From positions 1 through 64,000 of the forward strand of contig JAPDRN010000068.1 of assembly GCA_030247855.1 (NCBI GenBank): a DNA stretch of 64,000 bases. The letters are read 5' to 3'. The position numbers and the translations under genes were made by a program. The stretch is from Knufia peltigerae. Its lineage: Eukaryota; Ascomycota; Eurotiomycetes; Chaetothyriales; Trichomeriaceae. A model generated the notes under the pieces. It saw nothing but the letters and a program-made list of their open reading frames with translations, had not been told where the DNA came from and did no database searches. Below are positions 21,317 through 31,889 of this stretch, piece by piece (positions within the stretch are counted from its first letter, which is position 1; each line of letters begins with the position of its first letter).

Positions 21317-22759
21317 ATGCCGTCCTCCCAGCCTACCGCCGGTGACCTGGCAGTCAAGCCAGAGTACCTCTCCTCCACCCCCAACCCAATGGCAAAGCCC
21401 TCGGAGCCAAACCGAAGCTCGAAGTATGACCCCAAGAAGCCTCACATCACCGAGACCCCAATGACAACGTCGAACTGGTATAAACACGTCAATTGGCTCA
21501 ACGTCACCCTCATTGTCCTGATTCCTATCTACGGCTGCGTTCAGGCCTTGTGGGTGCCTCTCCAGTTCAAGACCGCTGTCTGGGCTGTCCTCTACTACTT
21601 TGCCACTGGTTTGGGCATCACAGCTGGATACCACAGGTTATGGGCTCACACCTCCTACTCCGCGACTCTTCCCCTCAGAGCGTTCCTTGCTGCTGTCGGC
21701 GGTGGTGCCGTCGAAGGCTCCATCAGATGGTGGGCACGCGATCACCGAGCACACCACAGATATACCGACACCGAAAAAGACCCATACTCCGTACGCAAGG
21801 GTCTGCTCTACTCGCACTTGGGATGGATGATCATGAAGCAAAACCCCAAGAGAATCGGTCGTACTGACATCTCCGACCTCAACGAAGACCCCGTGGTCAT
21901 CTGGCAACACAAGAACTACCTCAAGGTTGTCATTTTCATGGGTCTCGTCTTCCCCATGATCGTTTCTGGTCTCGGTTGGGGCGATTGGTTCGGTGGCTTC
22001 ATCTACGCCGGTATCCTCCGCATCTTCTTCGTCCAGCAAGCCACTTTCTGCGTCAACTCCCTGGCCCATTGGCTTGGTGACCAGCCTTTCGACGACCGCA
22101 ACTCTCCCCGTGACCACGTTATCACGGCTTTGGTCACCCTGGGTGAAGGCTACCACAACTTCCATCACGAATTCCCCTCCGACTACCGCAATGCCATTGA
22201 GTGGCATCAGTACGACCCTACCAAGTGGTCCATCTGGGTCTGGAAGCAACTCGGTCTTGCCTATGACCTCAAGCAATTCCGTGCCAACGAAATCGAGAAA
22301 GGCCGCCTCCAGCAACAACAGAAGAAGCTTGACCAGAAGCGCGCCAGACTCGACTGGGGTGTCCCTCTTGATCAGCTACCGGTGTTGGAGTGGGATGACT
22401 ATGTTGAACAAGCCAAGAATGGTCGTGCTCTTGTTGCAATTGCTGGCATCGTGCACGATGTGACCGAGTTCATCAAGGACCACCCCGGTGGCAAGGCGAT
22501 GATCAACTCTGGTATCGGCAAGGATGCCACTGCCATGTTCAACGGCGGTATCTACATGCACAGCAATGCTGCTCACAACCTGCTGTCTACTATGAGAGTC
22601 GGTGTCATTCGTGGTGGCTGCGAGGTGGAGATCTGGAAACGAGCACAAATGGCAGCCAAGGGTGAGGTTTCTCGAGACAGCTCCGGTGAGCGAATTGTCC
22701 GAGCTGGTCTACAACCCACCAAGGTTCTGCAAAACACACCGACAGCTGGAGCTGCTTGA
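21317..22759 (+). CDS. OLE1: Stearoyl/palmitoyl-CoA delta-9 desaturase with fused cytochrome b5
   Basis: A single exon of 480 residues, full family length. It is an ER membrane di-iron enzyme that introduces the cis-9 double bond into C16/C18 acyl-CoA. The three histidine boxes are HRLWAH (106-111), HRAHH (143-147) and HNFHH (280-284). Between them lie four hydrophobic spans, including TLIVLIPIYGCVQALWVPL and VVIFMGLVFPMIVSGLGWG. The C-terminal cytochrome b5 domain is present, with the heme ligand in HPGG (389-392) and a second in the MHSNAAHNLL region, so the enzyme supplies its own electron donor. Codon use is strongly C-ending, fitting high expression. It is an essential gene in fungi; no anomaly is seen. 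Confidence 0.97.
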   Translation: MPSSQPTAGDLAVKPEYLSSTPNPMAKPSEPNRSSKYDPKKPHITETPMTTSNWYKHVNWLNVTLIVLIPIYGCVQALWVPLQFKTAVWAVLYYFATGLGITAGYHRLWAHTSYSATLPLRAFLAAVGGGAVEGSIRWWARDHRAHHRYTDTEKDPYSVRKGLLYSHLGWMIMKQNPKRIGRTDISDLNEDPVVIWQHKNYLKVVIFMGLVFPMIVSGLGWGDWFGGFIYAGILRIFFVQQATFCVNSLAHWLGDQPFDDRNSPRDHVITALVTLGEGYHNFHHEFPSDYRNAIEWHQYDPTKWSIWVWKQLGLAYDLKQFRANEIEKGRLQQQQKKLDQKRARLDWGVPLDQLPVLEWDDYVEQAKNGRALVAIAGIVHDVTEFIKDHPGGKAMINSGIGKDATAMFNGGIYMHSNAAHNLLSTMRVGVIRGGCEVEIWKRAQMAAKGEVSRDSSGERIVRAGLQPTKVLQNTPTAGAA

Positions 22760-23371
22760 GTGATTCGATGACGGCACGAAGTATCTTTTGACCTGATGCA
22801 AAAAACAATTATCTGCTTAGCGAATGTATATATTGCGTTATGGCGTTTCCCTTTCTGTTTCGAGGATCACGGTTGTGAGATCCATAGACCTTGATCTGTG
22901 GGCTTGGATGGATTCAGCTTTAAGAAGGTTATGCTGTGAAGCAATTAAATACCCCCAATTCTAAATAGTACGAGGAATCAATCTTATTTTCCCTACCTCA
23001 CATTTGGACACAAATATTTCTGGTGGTGATGCTTGTAGGTTGATTGCTAATGTGGATGCTGTACACACTGTGGGTGGTATACAATAGTCTCGGCGCTGGC
23101 AATTCATTGCTCCGCACTTCCCGGTCTCCGCCTTGGAGCAAATGTATCGAAGAGCATCCATGACTTTCTGAGGCCTGACTTGTCACGGATAGAGGAACAC
23201 TGATCAATTGCAGGTCGTGCAATCGCTTGTCTTATTAACTATGAGTTCCATCCTGCCTTCCTCTTTGTCGCCGGCGACTTTCTTTGTTCACTCTTGCTCC
23301 ACTTACCATAATCTATTCGCCATCACCTAACCTTCTCAGTCCCTAGATCCTATTACACGTACCTAACTACC
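22760..23371. other. Intergenic region between desaturase and CHIP-like gene
   Basis: 612 bp with the AT-rich 3' flank of the desaturase and a pyrimidine-rich leader (23230..23371) for the downstream gene. No other feature is seen. Confidence 0.6.
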
Positions 23372-24334
23372 ATGACAAATCTATCCTTTCGTGAGCAAGG
23401 CAACGATCGCTTCAAGGCCGGCGAGTTCAAAGAGGCTGAAGAGTTATACAGCGCCGCGTACGTTGTTCTGACCCGGAAGTACATGATCATCTGTTGACCG
23501 CGTGACAGGATAGCCGAGCATTCTCGCTCTGATCCAAAGGTCTTTGCGAACCGCGCCCTCACGCGTCTCAAACTTCAAGACTGGCAAGGTGCTGAATCGG
23601 ATGCCAGAAAGGCAATCGAACTTTATGGCCCCAAACACGAAGCCCAGTCGATGAAGTCGCACTACTATCTTGCACAAGCCCTCCTGCCGCAGCGGCACGT
23701 GGGCGAGGCTCTCGCCGAGGCAAAACATGCGTACACCACGTGTCTAGAAACCAAGGACTCCAGTGCAGAGTTGATCGGACAATTTATTCTCAAGGCAAAG
23801 CAGGCACAGTGGCAGGCGAGAGAGACCGCACGGTTACGAGAGTTGAATTCGACTTTGGCGCTCGTGGAGGACATGCTCAATCAGCAACTCGACCGAGACA
23901 AGCAAGACGTGGAAGAGAGGTTCACCAAACAAGAGATTGGTGAGACTGGCCGACAAGAAGAAATTGACGAGCTGGAGAAGGAAGCCGAATCAAGGCGGGA
24001 GAACATAAGGAAGGCATTCGAGAACTCTGCCGTTCCAGATACGGTCGAGAGGGTATGTTCCGAATCGTACGGTCGAAAATGCGAGGCTGATAGTAAACAG
24101 ATTGTACCGGACTGGATGATCGATCCCATTACCTTTGAGGTTATGCACGATCCGGTCGTCACCCCGACAGGCGTTTCGTACGAGCGCACAAGTCTACACA
24201 GGCATATCAAGGCCCACGGATGCGACCCACTGACGAGGCAACCTCTAAAGTATGATATGTTGATCCCGAACGTTGCATTGAAGAATGCTTGCTCGGATTT
24301 TCTAGACAAGAATGGATGGGCTGTCGATTGGTGA
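23372..24334 (+). CDS. CHIP/STUB1-like TPR and U-box E3 ubiquitin ligase
   Basis: Exons 23372..23457, 23509..24052 and 24101..24334 give 287 residues (animal CHIP is ~300). Three TPR-like helical pairs open the protein (FREQGNDRFKAGEFKEAEEL, KVFANRALTRLKLQDWQGAE, YYLAQALLPQRHVGEALAEA); they should bind the C-terminal EEVD of Hsp70/Hsp90. A long charged coiled coil follows. Then comes a U-box, VPDWMIDPITFEVMHDPVV through YERTSLHRHIKAHGCDPLTR, which recruits E2 enzymes. The protein ends in NGWAVDW as in CHIP. The second intron (48 nt, GTATGT..CAG) has no stop and is a multiple of three. Unspliced mRNA would therefore add 16 residues just before the U-box; homology favours splicing. Cytosolic quality control. 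Confidence 0.9.
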
Positions 24335-25098
24335 TATTCTTTTGGGCGATGACAGTGTCAGATTTGGCATGACAGTACGACCTATTTTCTCAGCTCTGAT
24401 CGGATTCGATGCCTCAGAATGACTTCCAGCGCCGGCGTTGTTGGGTGCAATTTGATGCTTGGTAGATCCGTGACCCCGTCTCAAGTCATCTATACATCCG
24501 TTCAAAACCCTAATATTTTCTCTCCAGAATGTGCATTCTCAATTCTCAATTCTCGGTTCTCTTTTTCTTTCCTTGATGTGATAAGCCTATGCTAGGAGTA
24601 AGGACATACGCATGAGGAGGTCGAACATGGTTGTTGACACTGGCTCGTTGTGGCGGTGACATGCAGCGGACAAGCGGCCGTATTCGTTCTCGTACCCGTA
24701 ACTAGGTACTGTAAACACAACAGGGACTGTAGCGCCGGAGGATTTACTTATTACTGGAGACTTTGCCCCGCCAAATGTCTGACGTCGTTCCTCATCAACA
24801 ATTTGTTGAGTTTCAATCCCCGTTTACACTCAGTTCTCCATCTACAATCTTTCTAAACTTCTACAATTTTACGGCACAGCTTGACATCAACAGTAGGTAT
24901 AGCATTTCTTCTTTACTCTGCTTGAAGTAGTCGAGATTTACAGGGACTGACTCAGCTGGGAAAGGTAGACTCTACCACACCTCTCCAACCCCACCGACAT
25001 CGACCTTTTTACTTCTCGATCGAAACTCCTTACCGCCCGGACCTGCCTACCATTCACCTAGTTCCCTGCAGCAGAAAACAATTCCGCAAGCAAACACG
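24335..25098. other. Intergenic region upstream of the acyl-CoA-binding protein gene
   Basis: 764 bp. The distal half is unremarkable. The proximal 120 bp (24960..25098) is CT-rich leader sequence. No gene or repeat is supported. Confidence 0.55.
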
Positions 25099-25720
25099 AT
25101 GCCTTCAGCCGCCTTCACCAAAGCTGCAGAGGATAGCCGCAAGCTCAAGGCGAAGCCGAGCAACGACGAACTGCTTGAGGTGAGCTGACTCCTGGTACAC
25201 TAGCGAGCTGGGTTTCACATAAGGGACCGGGCTGGTCTGTGGTGAGGGCATGGACATGAAGAGGAGCACTGCTTCAGTCTACCCTTGTAGGGTAACAGGC
25301 AAGCGAGAGAAAAAGAGACCCGACACTGCCTCTCCATGATCTTTCCGTCCCAAACCTCGACCGCCCTTGTCAATAAAAGCCTGTCTGTCAGGGGGATTGT
25401 GGGAGTGAGCACAGCTAATGTGTCGCTATAGCTCTATGCCCTATTCAAGGTTGCCAATGGCGAAGACATCTCTAAGGCACCAGCACCTGGAATGTTCGAT
25501 TTGAAGGTACGACTAGCTTTGCATCCGCCAGTCTCCATGTTTTAGATTGCTGACCTCTCTGTTTTAGGGCAAGGCAAAGCACAAGGCGTGGCAAAAGGAA
25601 GTCGATGCCGGCACGTCCGCCTCCGATGCAGAAAAGAAGTACGTCGACTTGGTAGAGAAGCTCAAGGGACAATATGGATTCGACGAAAACAAGGCCCCAG
25701 AGGCCGTCGGGTCAAACTAA
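25099..25720 (+). CDS. ACB1: Acyl-CoA-binding protein
   Basis: Three exons, 25099..25179, 25432..25506 and 25568..25720, encode 102 residues. This four-helix cytosolic protein binds medium- and long-chain acyl-CoA esters and delivers them to lipid synthesis and oxidation. Signatures are FTKAAEDSRKLKAKPSNDEL, LYALFKVANGEDIS, and KGKAKHKAWQKEVD, where Lys and Trp contact the CoA. The C-terminal extension (GQYGFDENKAPEAVG) is short. The first intron, 252 nt, is long for this window. It is placed here by phase and by the invariant ELLELYALFK junction, which also helps define intron 1 in ACBP genes generally. The tail lacks any ER-anchor segment, so this is the small soluble form. Confidence 0.93.
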
Positions 25721-26840
25721 GGAAAGAAGTCCAAGCATGATGCTGGGAGACCAAGAACATGAACGAGATGCAACGAAACATTGTGGCCTGGCATAAAGAA
25801 AATGAATTTGCCATGGCAGATTTTCACACATACATAGCGATGCTTCAATCAAAGCGTGTTACGTCGTTCTGTTTTTCCTTACAGGGTACGGACAATCTGA
25901 GCAACATGTGCTGAGCACTAGTCTCTCAGCTGTTGTACCTCGGCATCCGTGATCGCCTTGAAAGCGAGGCTGACCACGTAACAACTACCTTGCCACATCT
26001 TTAACCAACAAAAGAAGTAGCGGATGGTAGAGCTCGTCGATTCTACTGGCTGCTATTGTATCACGTAGTATTTCTCGAAACTTCTTTACCTTCACAACGA
26101 CTGAAGTTGCGCCTCTAGGACGAGGATCGTGAGTACTACATGTGCGGTCATTTACTTCACCGTATGTGGATTCCTCCGGATCAGGACCACTCCAAGTGCA
26201 ATTCTCCACGACTTCCTGGAAGAGCCAACAACAACGTCTGGTCACTGTCGTCAAGCACCTCAAACGCATTATCTTCTGTTCTGTGCTCAACTATACATTC
26301 AGAACCACTGAGTTCCTGGTTGCTGCTTCAGCCTTGTGCTCTTCTGCCCAAAGCTCCCGGCAACTCAGATCGGCCGCCTTTCTTTCGGCCTCTCTTGTTC
26401 TTTGCCTCCTATTCTTTCCCCTGGAAAGTCACAGCTGGGCCTCTTGAGATTGGTGTTCCGAGGGTCTGACAAAATTCCGGAAACTTCTACGCGTGGAGAC
26501 TCCTTGCACTCCTTGCTATGGACCTTGTTGTACAGTGATTGAATCGCTCTCTCTCATATCACAGATTGTGTGGCAAGCGGTGATAGGTGGTACAACTTTT
26601 CGGGTCATGTGCGCATGATATTTCCATCCTATTTCACCCTACGGCCCTTGAAAAAAATCGAAGAAGTCCTGGAAAAGAAAGAAAAGGATATCTCTCCACT
26701 GCCGCGTTTCACTGTGTGTATATGAAAGAAGTTTCTTGCGCCATACCCTGTCTCGATACGAGAAATCTCGAAACAACTCACTCTGTCACTATCGCAAACG
26801 CGTGGGCTCCGGACTTGCCACCCAACTTGCCCTGACCAAG
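25721..26840. other. Intergenic region upstream of the TANGO2-like gene
   Basis: 1.1 kb. Overlapping plus-strand frames near 26129..26470 are Ser/Leu-rich without recognisable motifs and overlap one another in three frames, as low-complexity CT-rich DNA does. They are not called. Confidence 0.55.
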
Positions 26841-27875
26841 ATGTGTATCGCGCTCATCTCGACCGCCCACCCTTCCTACCCACTCATCCTCATCGACAAC
26901 CGCGACGAGTACCTCAACCGTCCGACGGACCGCGCCAAATGGTGGCCGGAACCGCACTCCCACGTCCTCGGCGGGCGGGACATGCTCCGCGACATCCACG
27001 GCACGTGGCTCGGGGTGACGCGCGACGGTAAAATCGCCGTGCTCACCAACTACCGCGAGGACACGACGCCGCCTCGGTCGGCGGTGTCGCGCGGCGCCAT
27101 CATCAAGCAGTTCCTGTCCGAGGACGTGGGGCCCGTGGAGGCGTTCGTCCGGGACGTCGTCAACACGGGCATCGCCAAGGACGCGGGCGGGTTCAGCCTC
27201 GTGTGCGGCGAGATCGGGGGCCAGCTGGCCGTCATCTCCAACCGGGCCGAGGACCAGAGCCAGGTGCCCTGGATCGGAGGCGACGTGGTGCAGACGGTCG
27301 GGCTCAGCAACGCCGCCTTCGGCGACCGGACGTGGAAGAAGGTCCTGCTGGGCGAGGAACTCATGCTCGACACCATCCGGTACAGCGTCGAGCACGGCGA
27401 GTCCGAGGACGAGCTGATCCGCCGGTTCCTCGACCTCCTCAGCCACGAGACGCTGCCCAGGGAGGGCAAGGCCGACGACGCCGGGCTCGAGGCCTACATC
27501 ATGGACCTGCGGCACTCCATCTACGTGCCCACGCTCGGCCGGCGGGACGGGTCGACGGTGCCGAACCGGACGCCCGACGACGAGGCCGCGGCGGCCCGGT
27601 TGCGCGAAAAGGTCGACGTCGTCGGCTTCAACACCCCCGTGAGGGACAACAGCCCGTCGACCGCGAAACCCGTCGCCGCCCGTCAGCTGGGCGTGAGTGG
27701 CCTGTACGGCACGCAGAAACAAACCGTCGTGCTGGTGGACCGAGAGTTCAACGTCCGGTTCTTCGAGAGGACCTTGTTCGATCAGGACTCGAATCCTATA
27801 CCTTTTGGGGAGGGGGATGTCGATGTGAGGTTCAAGATTGAAAAGTCAGGCGGCGGCGGCGACGTGACGACGTGA
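26841..27875 (+). CDS. TANGO2: TANGO2/NRDE-domain protein
   Basis: A single exon of 344 residues starting MCIALISTAHPSYPLILIDN. Initiation at ATG 26841 places Cys at position 2, invariant in this family. The earlier TTG of the open frame is ignored. The NRDE motif is at residues 20-23, followed by YLNRPTDRAKWWPEPH and GRDMLRDIHGTWLGVTRDG. Near the C-terminus, SGLYGTQKQTVVLVDRE is the closing strand signature. TANGO2 proteins are cytosolic or mitochondrial; animal and yeast members have been linked to heme trafficking and lipid handling. The reaction, if any, is unsettled. The gene is unusually GC-rich from 26880 to 27700, which creates a 314-codon antisense shadow frame. Confidence 0.88.
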   Translation: MCIALISTAHPSYPLILIDNRDEYLNRPTDRAKWWPEPHSHVLGGRDMLRDIHGTWLGVTRDGKIAVLTNYREDTTPPRSAVSRGAIIKQFLSEDVGPVEAFVRDVVNTGIAKDAGGFSLVCGEIGGQLAVISNRAEDQSQVPWIGGDVVQTVGLSNAAFGDRTWKKVLLGEELMLDTIRYSVEHGESEDELIRRFLDLLSHETLPREGKADDAGLEAYIMDLRHSIYVPTLGRRDGSTVPNRTPDDEAAAARLREKVDVVGFNTPVRDNSPSTAKPVAARQLGVSGLYGTQKQTVVLVDREFNVRFFERTLFDQDSNPIPFGEGDVDVRFKIEKSGGGGDVTT

Positions 27876-28303
27876 CGAGTGTGGTCAGCAGAACTCACTT
27901 TGGCTATACCTGGCAAGTTGTTGCTTACACGATGGTGAGAAATGGATCGAGGAATGGGGGATCAGGGAGGACGGGCGGGTGAAATTTGGGGACCGTCTAG
28001 ATGATTCTGAACGATATGAATCGAATACTCTTTTTTTGTTTTTGGAACGTGTCATGGAGAAGTTAGGAATCTAGATGGTGTGGTGACCTGGAAACCAAGA
28101 AGAGGAAAGAGAGGCAAACCCCCGAACAAAAAACAATAAACCAGATAGATACCCATGGCATTCGTGGTGATCGACCTCCAGGTTGTCTATAACAACATTC
28201 ACAGACATTTACTAGTGATCAATTCTACTCGTACCTTTTTTTTTATAGCAATACCCGGACGAAAGAAGGCCCAAAAAAGAGAGAAAGAAACAATGAGACA
28301 CTC

Positions 28304-28343
<40 letters not shown>

Positions 28344-28450
28344 GACCGACGGAACTAGAAAAAAAAACCTCGCAGGGCGACGGGTTTGTTTTTCGGTTCG
28401 AAAGAAACGAACCCAGAAGGAAATGGGAACACGATAACAAAAGTCGTCCG
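27876..28450. other. Convergent 3' region between TANGO2 and the M13 peptidase
   Basis: 575 bp between convergent genes, with the (GAT)13 microsatellite (separate entry) and several A/T homopolymers. No gene. Confidence 0.65.
28304..28342. repeat. (GAT)13 microsatellite
   Basis: Thirteen uninterrupted GAT units lie 109-148 bp beyond the stop codon of the M13 peptidase, so probably in its 3' UTR. It should be length-variable between isolates. Confidence 0.95.
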
Positions 28451-31176
28451 TCACCACAATTCACAAACCGGTTCCTTCTTGTCGCACTTGAAACTCTCCC
28501 TGAAGTCCCTCGAGTTGGCCATGGTCCCGAGGACCCTGGCCCACTTGGGGGAGTGAGGGTCGGTGTAGATCCTCTGGATCGCCGTCTCCTTGCGGGTCTC
28601 GCCGCACCACCAGTTGGCGTAAGAGACGAAGAACAGTTGGTCGTGGGTGAAGAAGTCGGACAGGCCCGGCAGGTCCATGTTCAGGTCCCCACCCCCGGGG
28701 GAAGCTGCGCGCCTCTTCCAGGCCGCAAACGCCGCCGCCACGCCGCCGGCGTCGGCGATGTTTTCACCCAGCGTGAGCTTCCCGTTGACGTGGAGGGGTT
28801 CGCCGTCGCGCCCCTCGACGGTGAAGTTGTGGTACTGCGACACAAAACACCGCGCCCGGCGCTCGAACCCGGCCACGGTCGCGTCGGTCCACCAGTCCGT
28901 GTAGTTGCCGTCCTGGTCGTAGTGCCGGCCGGTCGAGTCGAAGGCGTGGGAGAGTTCGTGGCCGCTGACCGACCCGAACGCGCCGTAACTGAGGTACTGG
29001 GGGACCCGGACGTCGAACACGGGGAACTGCATGATGCCCGCGGGGAAGACGATCTCGTTCCCCGGTGGGTTGTAGTACGCGTTCACCGTCGGGACCGTCA
29101 TGTCCCACTGGTCCCTGTCGACCGGTTTGCCCAGTGCCGACCATTCCTTGACCACTTCCGACCGTGTCATCGAGACGGCATTCTCAAAGAACGTCGAGCC
29201 GTTGACCTTGACACTCTCGTAATAGTCGTGTAGTGCGTCGGGGTTCAAAATGTTCGGGCTCTGTTTTCGGTTGTCAGTAGGCGCCCCCCCCCCCCAAAAA
29301 TACCTGACACTCTAGACTTTTGGGTTTTGAGGTGCTTCCCGCCCCTTTCCTTGGAATTCGACTCACCTTGTCAGGATACCCAATCTTTTGCACGATATTG
29401 TGAACTTTGTTTATAGCAAGGTCGATGACCTCCTGCTCCATCCACTCGGTGACTTTGAGTTTCTCGATGAACTGGTCTTTGATGTCCGAAACAATTTGGT
29501 CTCCAAAGGCTTTGGATTTTGCGGAGAAGGCCTTTTCGACGAAGAATCGACTGAGAAGCCAACCCACGCCACCATCAACGTGATTGACGCATTTTCTCCA
29601 ACGTTCAGGTGACGAATCAGGGTCCTAACGAGTATACTATCAGTCTCGGATACAGTAAATAGTGGCTGCTCGCCCTTCACGTCATACCTTGCCTTGTAGT
29701 TCATTCTGGAAACGCTTATAAGGAACAAGGGCATCCGCCTCGACGTAAGAGTTGAACGTCTGAACGACTTTCCACGCAATATAAGTGTCAAGGGTTTCCT
29801 TTGAGGTTTGGTCCAAGAGCTTGCTGAGCTCTTTGAGATACTGTGGTGCCATTACTATGATTCGGTCGATATCATAGTCCCTGGGCACGAGGCTCTTCAG
29901 TATGCTGGGAAGGTCGATTTGTGGAACGAGTTTATCAGCTTCACTGGGTGACATTGGATTGTAGTATTTCTGTAGAAGCACATCAGTATAACGACATAGT
30001 TTCTCAGAGCGCAAAAAGACTGACTGTAACATCGTCTCGGTCTTCAGCGTCCGGTGATGCGGCGGCAAGCTTCTTCTCGAATTCGACAAGACCGCGTGAA
30101 TCGACCTTGGTAGCCTTTTCAGGGTAGAGTGCAGACATGACTTGAGATACTACGTCTTCGTATTTTTGGACGATCTTCTCGTCGTTGTACAGCTCTTTGG
30201 CAGGAAGGCCGATCGAATAAGGGGCGGCAACCGAAATGACGACGGTGTCGGGGTCCCGATCGTCCGCACCAGTGCCGGCTGCCACGAACGCCGATATTCC
30301 TAGATTGGCAAGATAAGTAATGGTATCGGTCAGAGGCTTCTCCGATTCCGCTGGTGCAACAAACAACCTGTGACTCGTCTCGTTGAGCATGTGGAGCAAC
30401 GGGGCGACACCACGACTCTTGATTGTATCTTCGTCCAAACAAGCATTGTACGCGGTTTGAAGCTTGTCGAAGTTCTGTTGATCTACAGACCCCGTGACGT
30501 GGTTCAAGTTTGGCGAGAAATCAGCATTCTGGGTTCGTCGTGAGCCAACACTCGACGGTGGAGTCGAGTAGCATATGATGAAATTCACGGAATGAAACTT
30601 ACCGTGGCAGAACTCGGATAAGGGGCCTCCAGGATATGGCGAAGGAGCATTTCAGAGGTCTCGGACATGATGGTACCAGTAAAGGCGTCGCCCTGGTCGG
30701 GTCTCAGGTCATGACGGTCCCTCCACCCTCCACAGACCATTTCTTCAAAGTCGGTGCAAGCATCGATGTTTTTGTAATCAGGTGACAAGTTGTACAACAG
30801 TTCGGACGAAGCGTGTACGCACGCGGGAGTCAGACAAGTTTCAGACCCAGTCGTACCATGTTGTTTCCGAGAAGAGCCTTGAGAATGTAAATAAATCAAC
30901 AGTCATCCCTCACAGAAGACGGAGGAGGAAGAGGAGGAGGCTGGCCGGCAAACCTTTCAGACAACCCGGCAACCGAAAAGAAGAGTGACCATGATGGAGA
31001 TTTAGAACCGTCAAAACAAGTAACAATCCCACACCAATAAAGGCGGCCTTGAGGATTGAAGAGGCATTGCGCCTCGATCGTGAATCCTTGAAGGTGTGAC
31101 TCTCCTCATCCGCCATCAACGGCACCTGCTCCAGCATCATCACGCCTCCCTCCTTTTCCGGAAGCTTGGACTCCAT
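28451..31176 (-). CDS. M13-family zinc metallopeptidase (neprilysin/endothelin-converting-enzyme type), type II membrane protein
   Basis: Six exons (30954..31176, 30603..30877, 30025..30528, 29688..29969, 29367..29624, 28451..29260) give 783 residues. A short cytoplasmic tail precedes one membrane span at ~40-60 (ILKAAFIGVGLLLVLTVLNL). Then come conserved ectodomain cysteines (ETCLTPACVHASS, NIDACTDFEEMVCGGW). The M13 body contains NAYYNP (substrate binding), HELSHAFD (zinc and catalytic residues, 615-619), ENIADAGG (third zinc ligand Glu, 680) and the C-terminal CELW. All catalytic elements are intact. It should cleave short peptides outside the cell or in the secretory lumen. The 106-nt intron 5 contains a 12-C run on the plus strand. 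The first junction uses a less common GTTTGC donor and is the weakest; the others are well supported by phase and motif. Confidence 0.92.
29284..29295. repeat. 12-nt C homopolymer inside an intron
   Basis: An uninterrupted run of 12 C (12 G on the coding strand) lies in intron 5 of the M13 peptidase. It is flanked by an A5 tract on the plus strand. It does not touch either splice site. Confidence 0.9.
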
Positions 31177-31889
31177 GATGATGATGATCTCCCAGGAGTA
31201 GATGGGAGGTTGTTGTTTGTCAATTAGACACAAAAAGATTGCAAGTTGATATGCTGCCCGTCGTCATGAGACATGGAGAGACGAAGCTGGAGCTGCCTGG
31301 TCAGCAATCAATTGGAACCAAACAAACCGTCAATGTCGCCGGGCGGGGGATGAACTATACCCAAAGTAGACTAGTGACTCCGATTGATGACATAGCCTCG
31401 TACTTAGTGACAGCCTTGTACAGCCTTGTACAGCCTCGTGCACCTGGCCTCTCAGTCGGAGGAATTCACGAATCTGCCACCCATGCATTCAACGGGGTAA
31501 CAACATCCCCGGAAAGACGCCGGTACTTCGCTAAGGACGTACGCATTGAACATGACTTCATGACTTTTTAAGCTTGCTCAATATGTGGCTTAGCAAATTT
31601 CATCATTCGAGAGAAGGAAAGGGACGACGGAGACGGACCTTTTTTTCAAGTCTCGGAGGGTCGGAGGGTCGGACGCTCGACCGCAATAGGCAATGGCCTT
31701 CACTCGACGCCTTCAATGACAACCATTTCCCATGGCATATATATAATACAGGACTTGCTCATTGTCCAAATGGTAGATTACAAGAAAGATAACCGTTAAG
31801 AAACCGAACTTCTCATAGAAAGAGAAATACGGAGTACATTCCGTCCATTAGCTATCTCTGCAGCGACAACGACCAATATTGTCCTCATC
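31177..31889. other. Divergent promoter region, M13 peptidase and MDR enzyme
   Basis: 713 bp. It contains a three-unit direct repeat at 31411..31440 and one TACGGAGTA motif at 31828..31836, 54 bp before the MDR ATG. Frames of 110 and 72 codons on plus have no recognisable content. Confidence 0.6.
31411..31440. repeat. 10-bp direct repeat, three units
   Basis: CAGCCTTGTA occurs twice in tandem and is followed by the diverged unit CAGCCTCGTG. A further related CAGCC-like AGCCTCGTA lies just upstream at ~31393. It sits in the divergent promoter between the peptidase and the oxidoreductase. Confidence 0.8.

Noticed and set aside
26778..27722. A 314-codon antisense frame opposite the TANGO2-like gene
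   Set aside because: A shadow of a GC-rich coding sequence; no recognisable motif.
28553..29233. A 226-codon plus-strand frame opposite the last exon of the M13 peptidase
   Set aside because: It overlaps HELSH and ENIADAGG coding sequence on the other strand and has no family resemblance.
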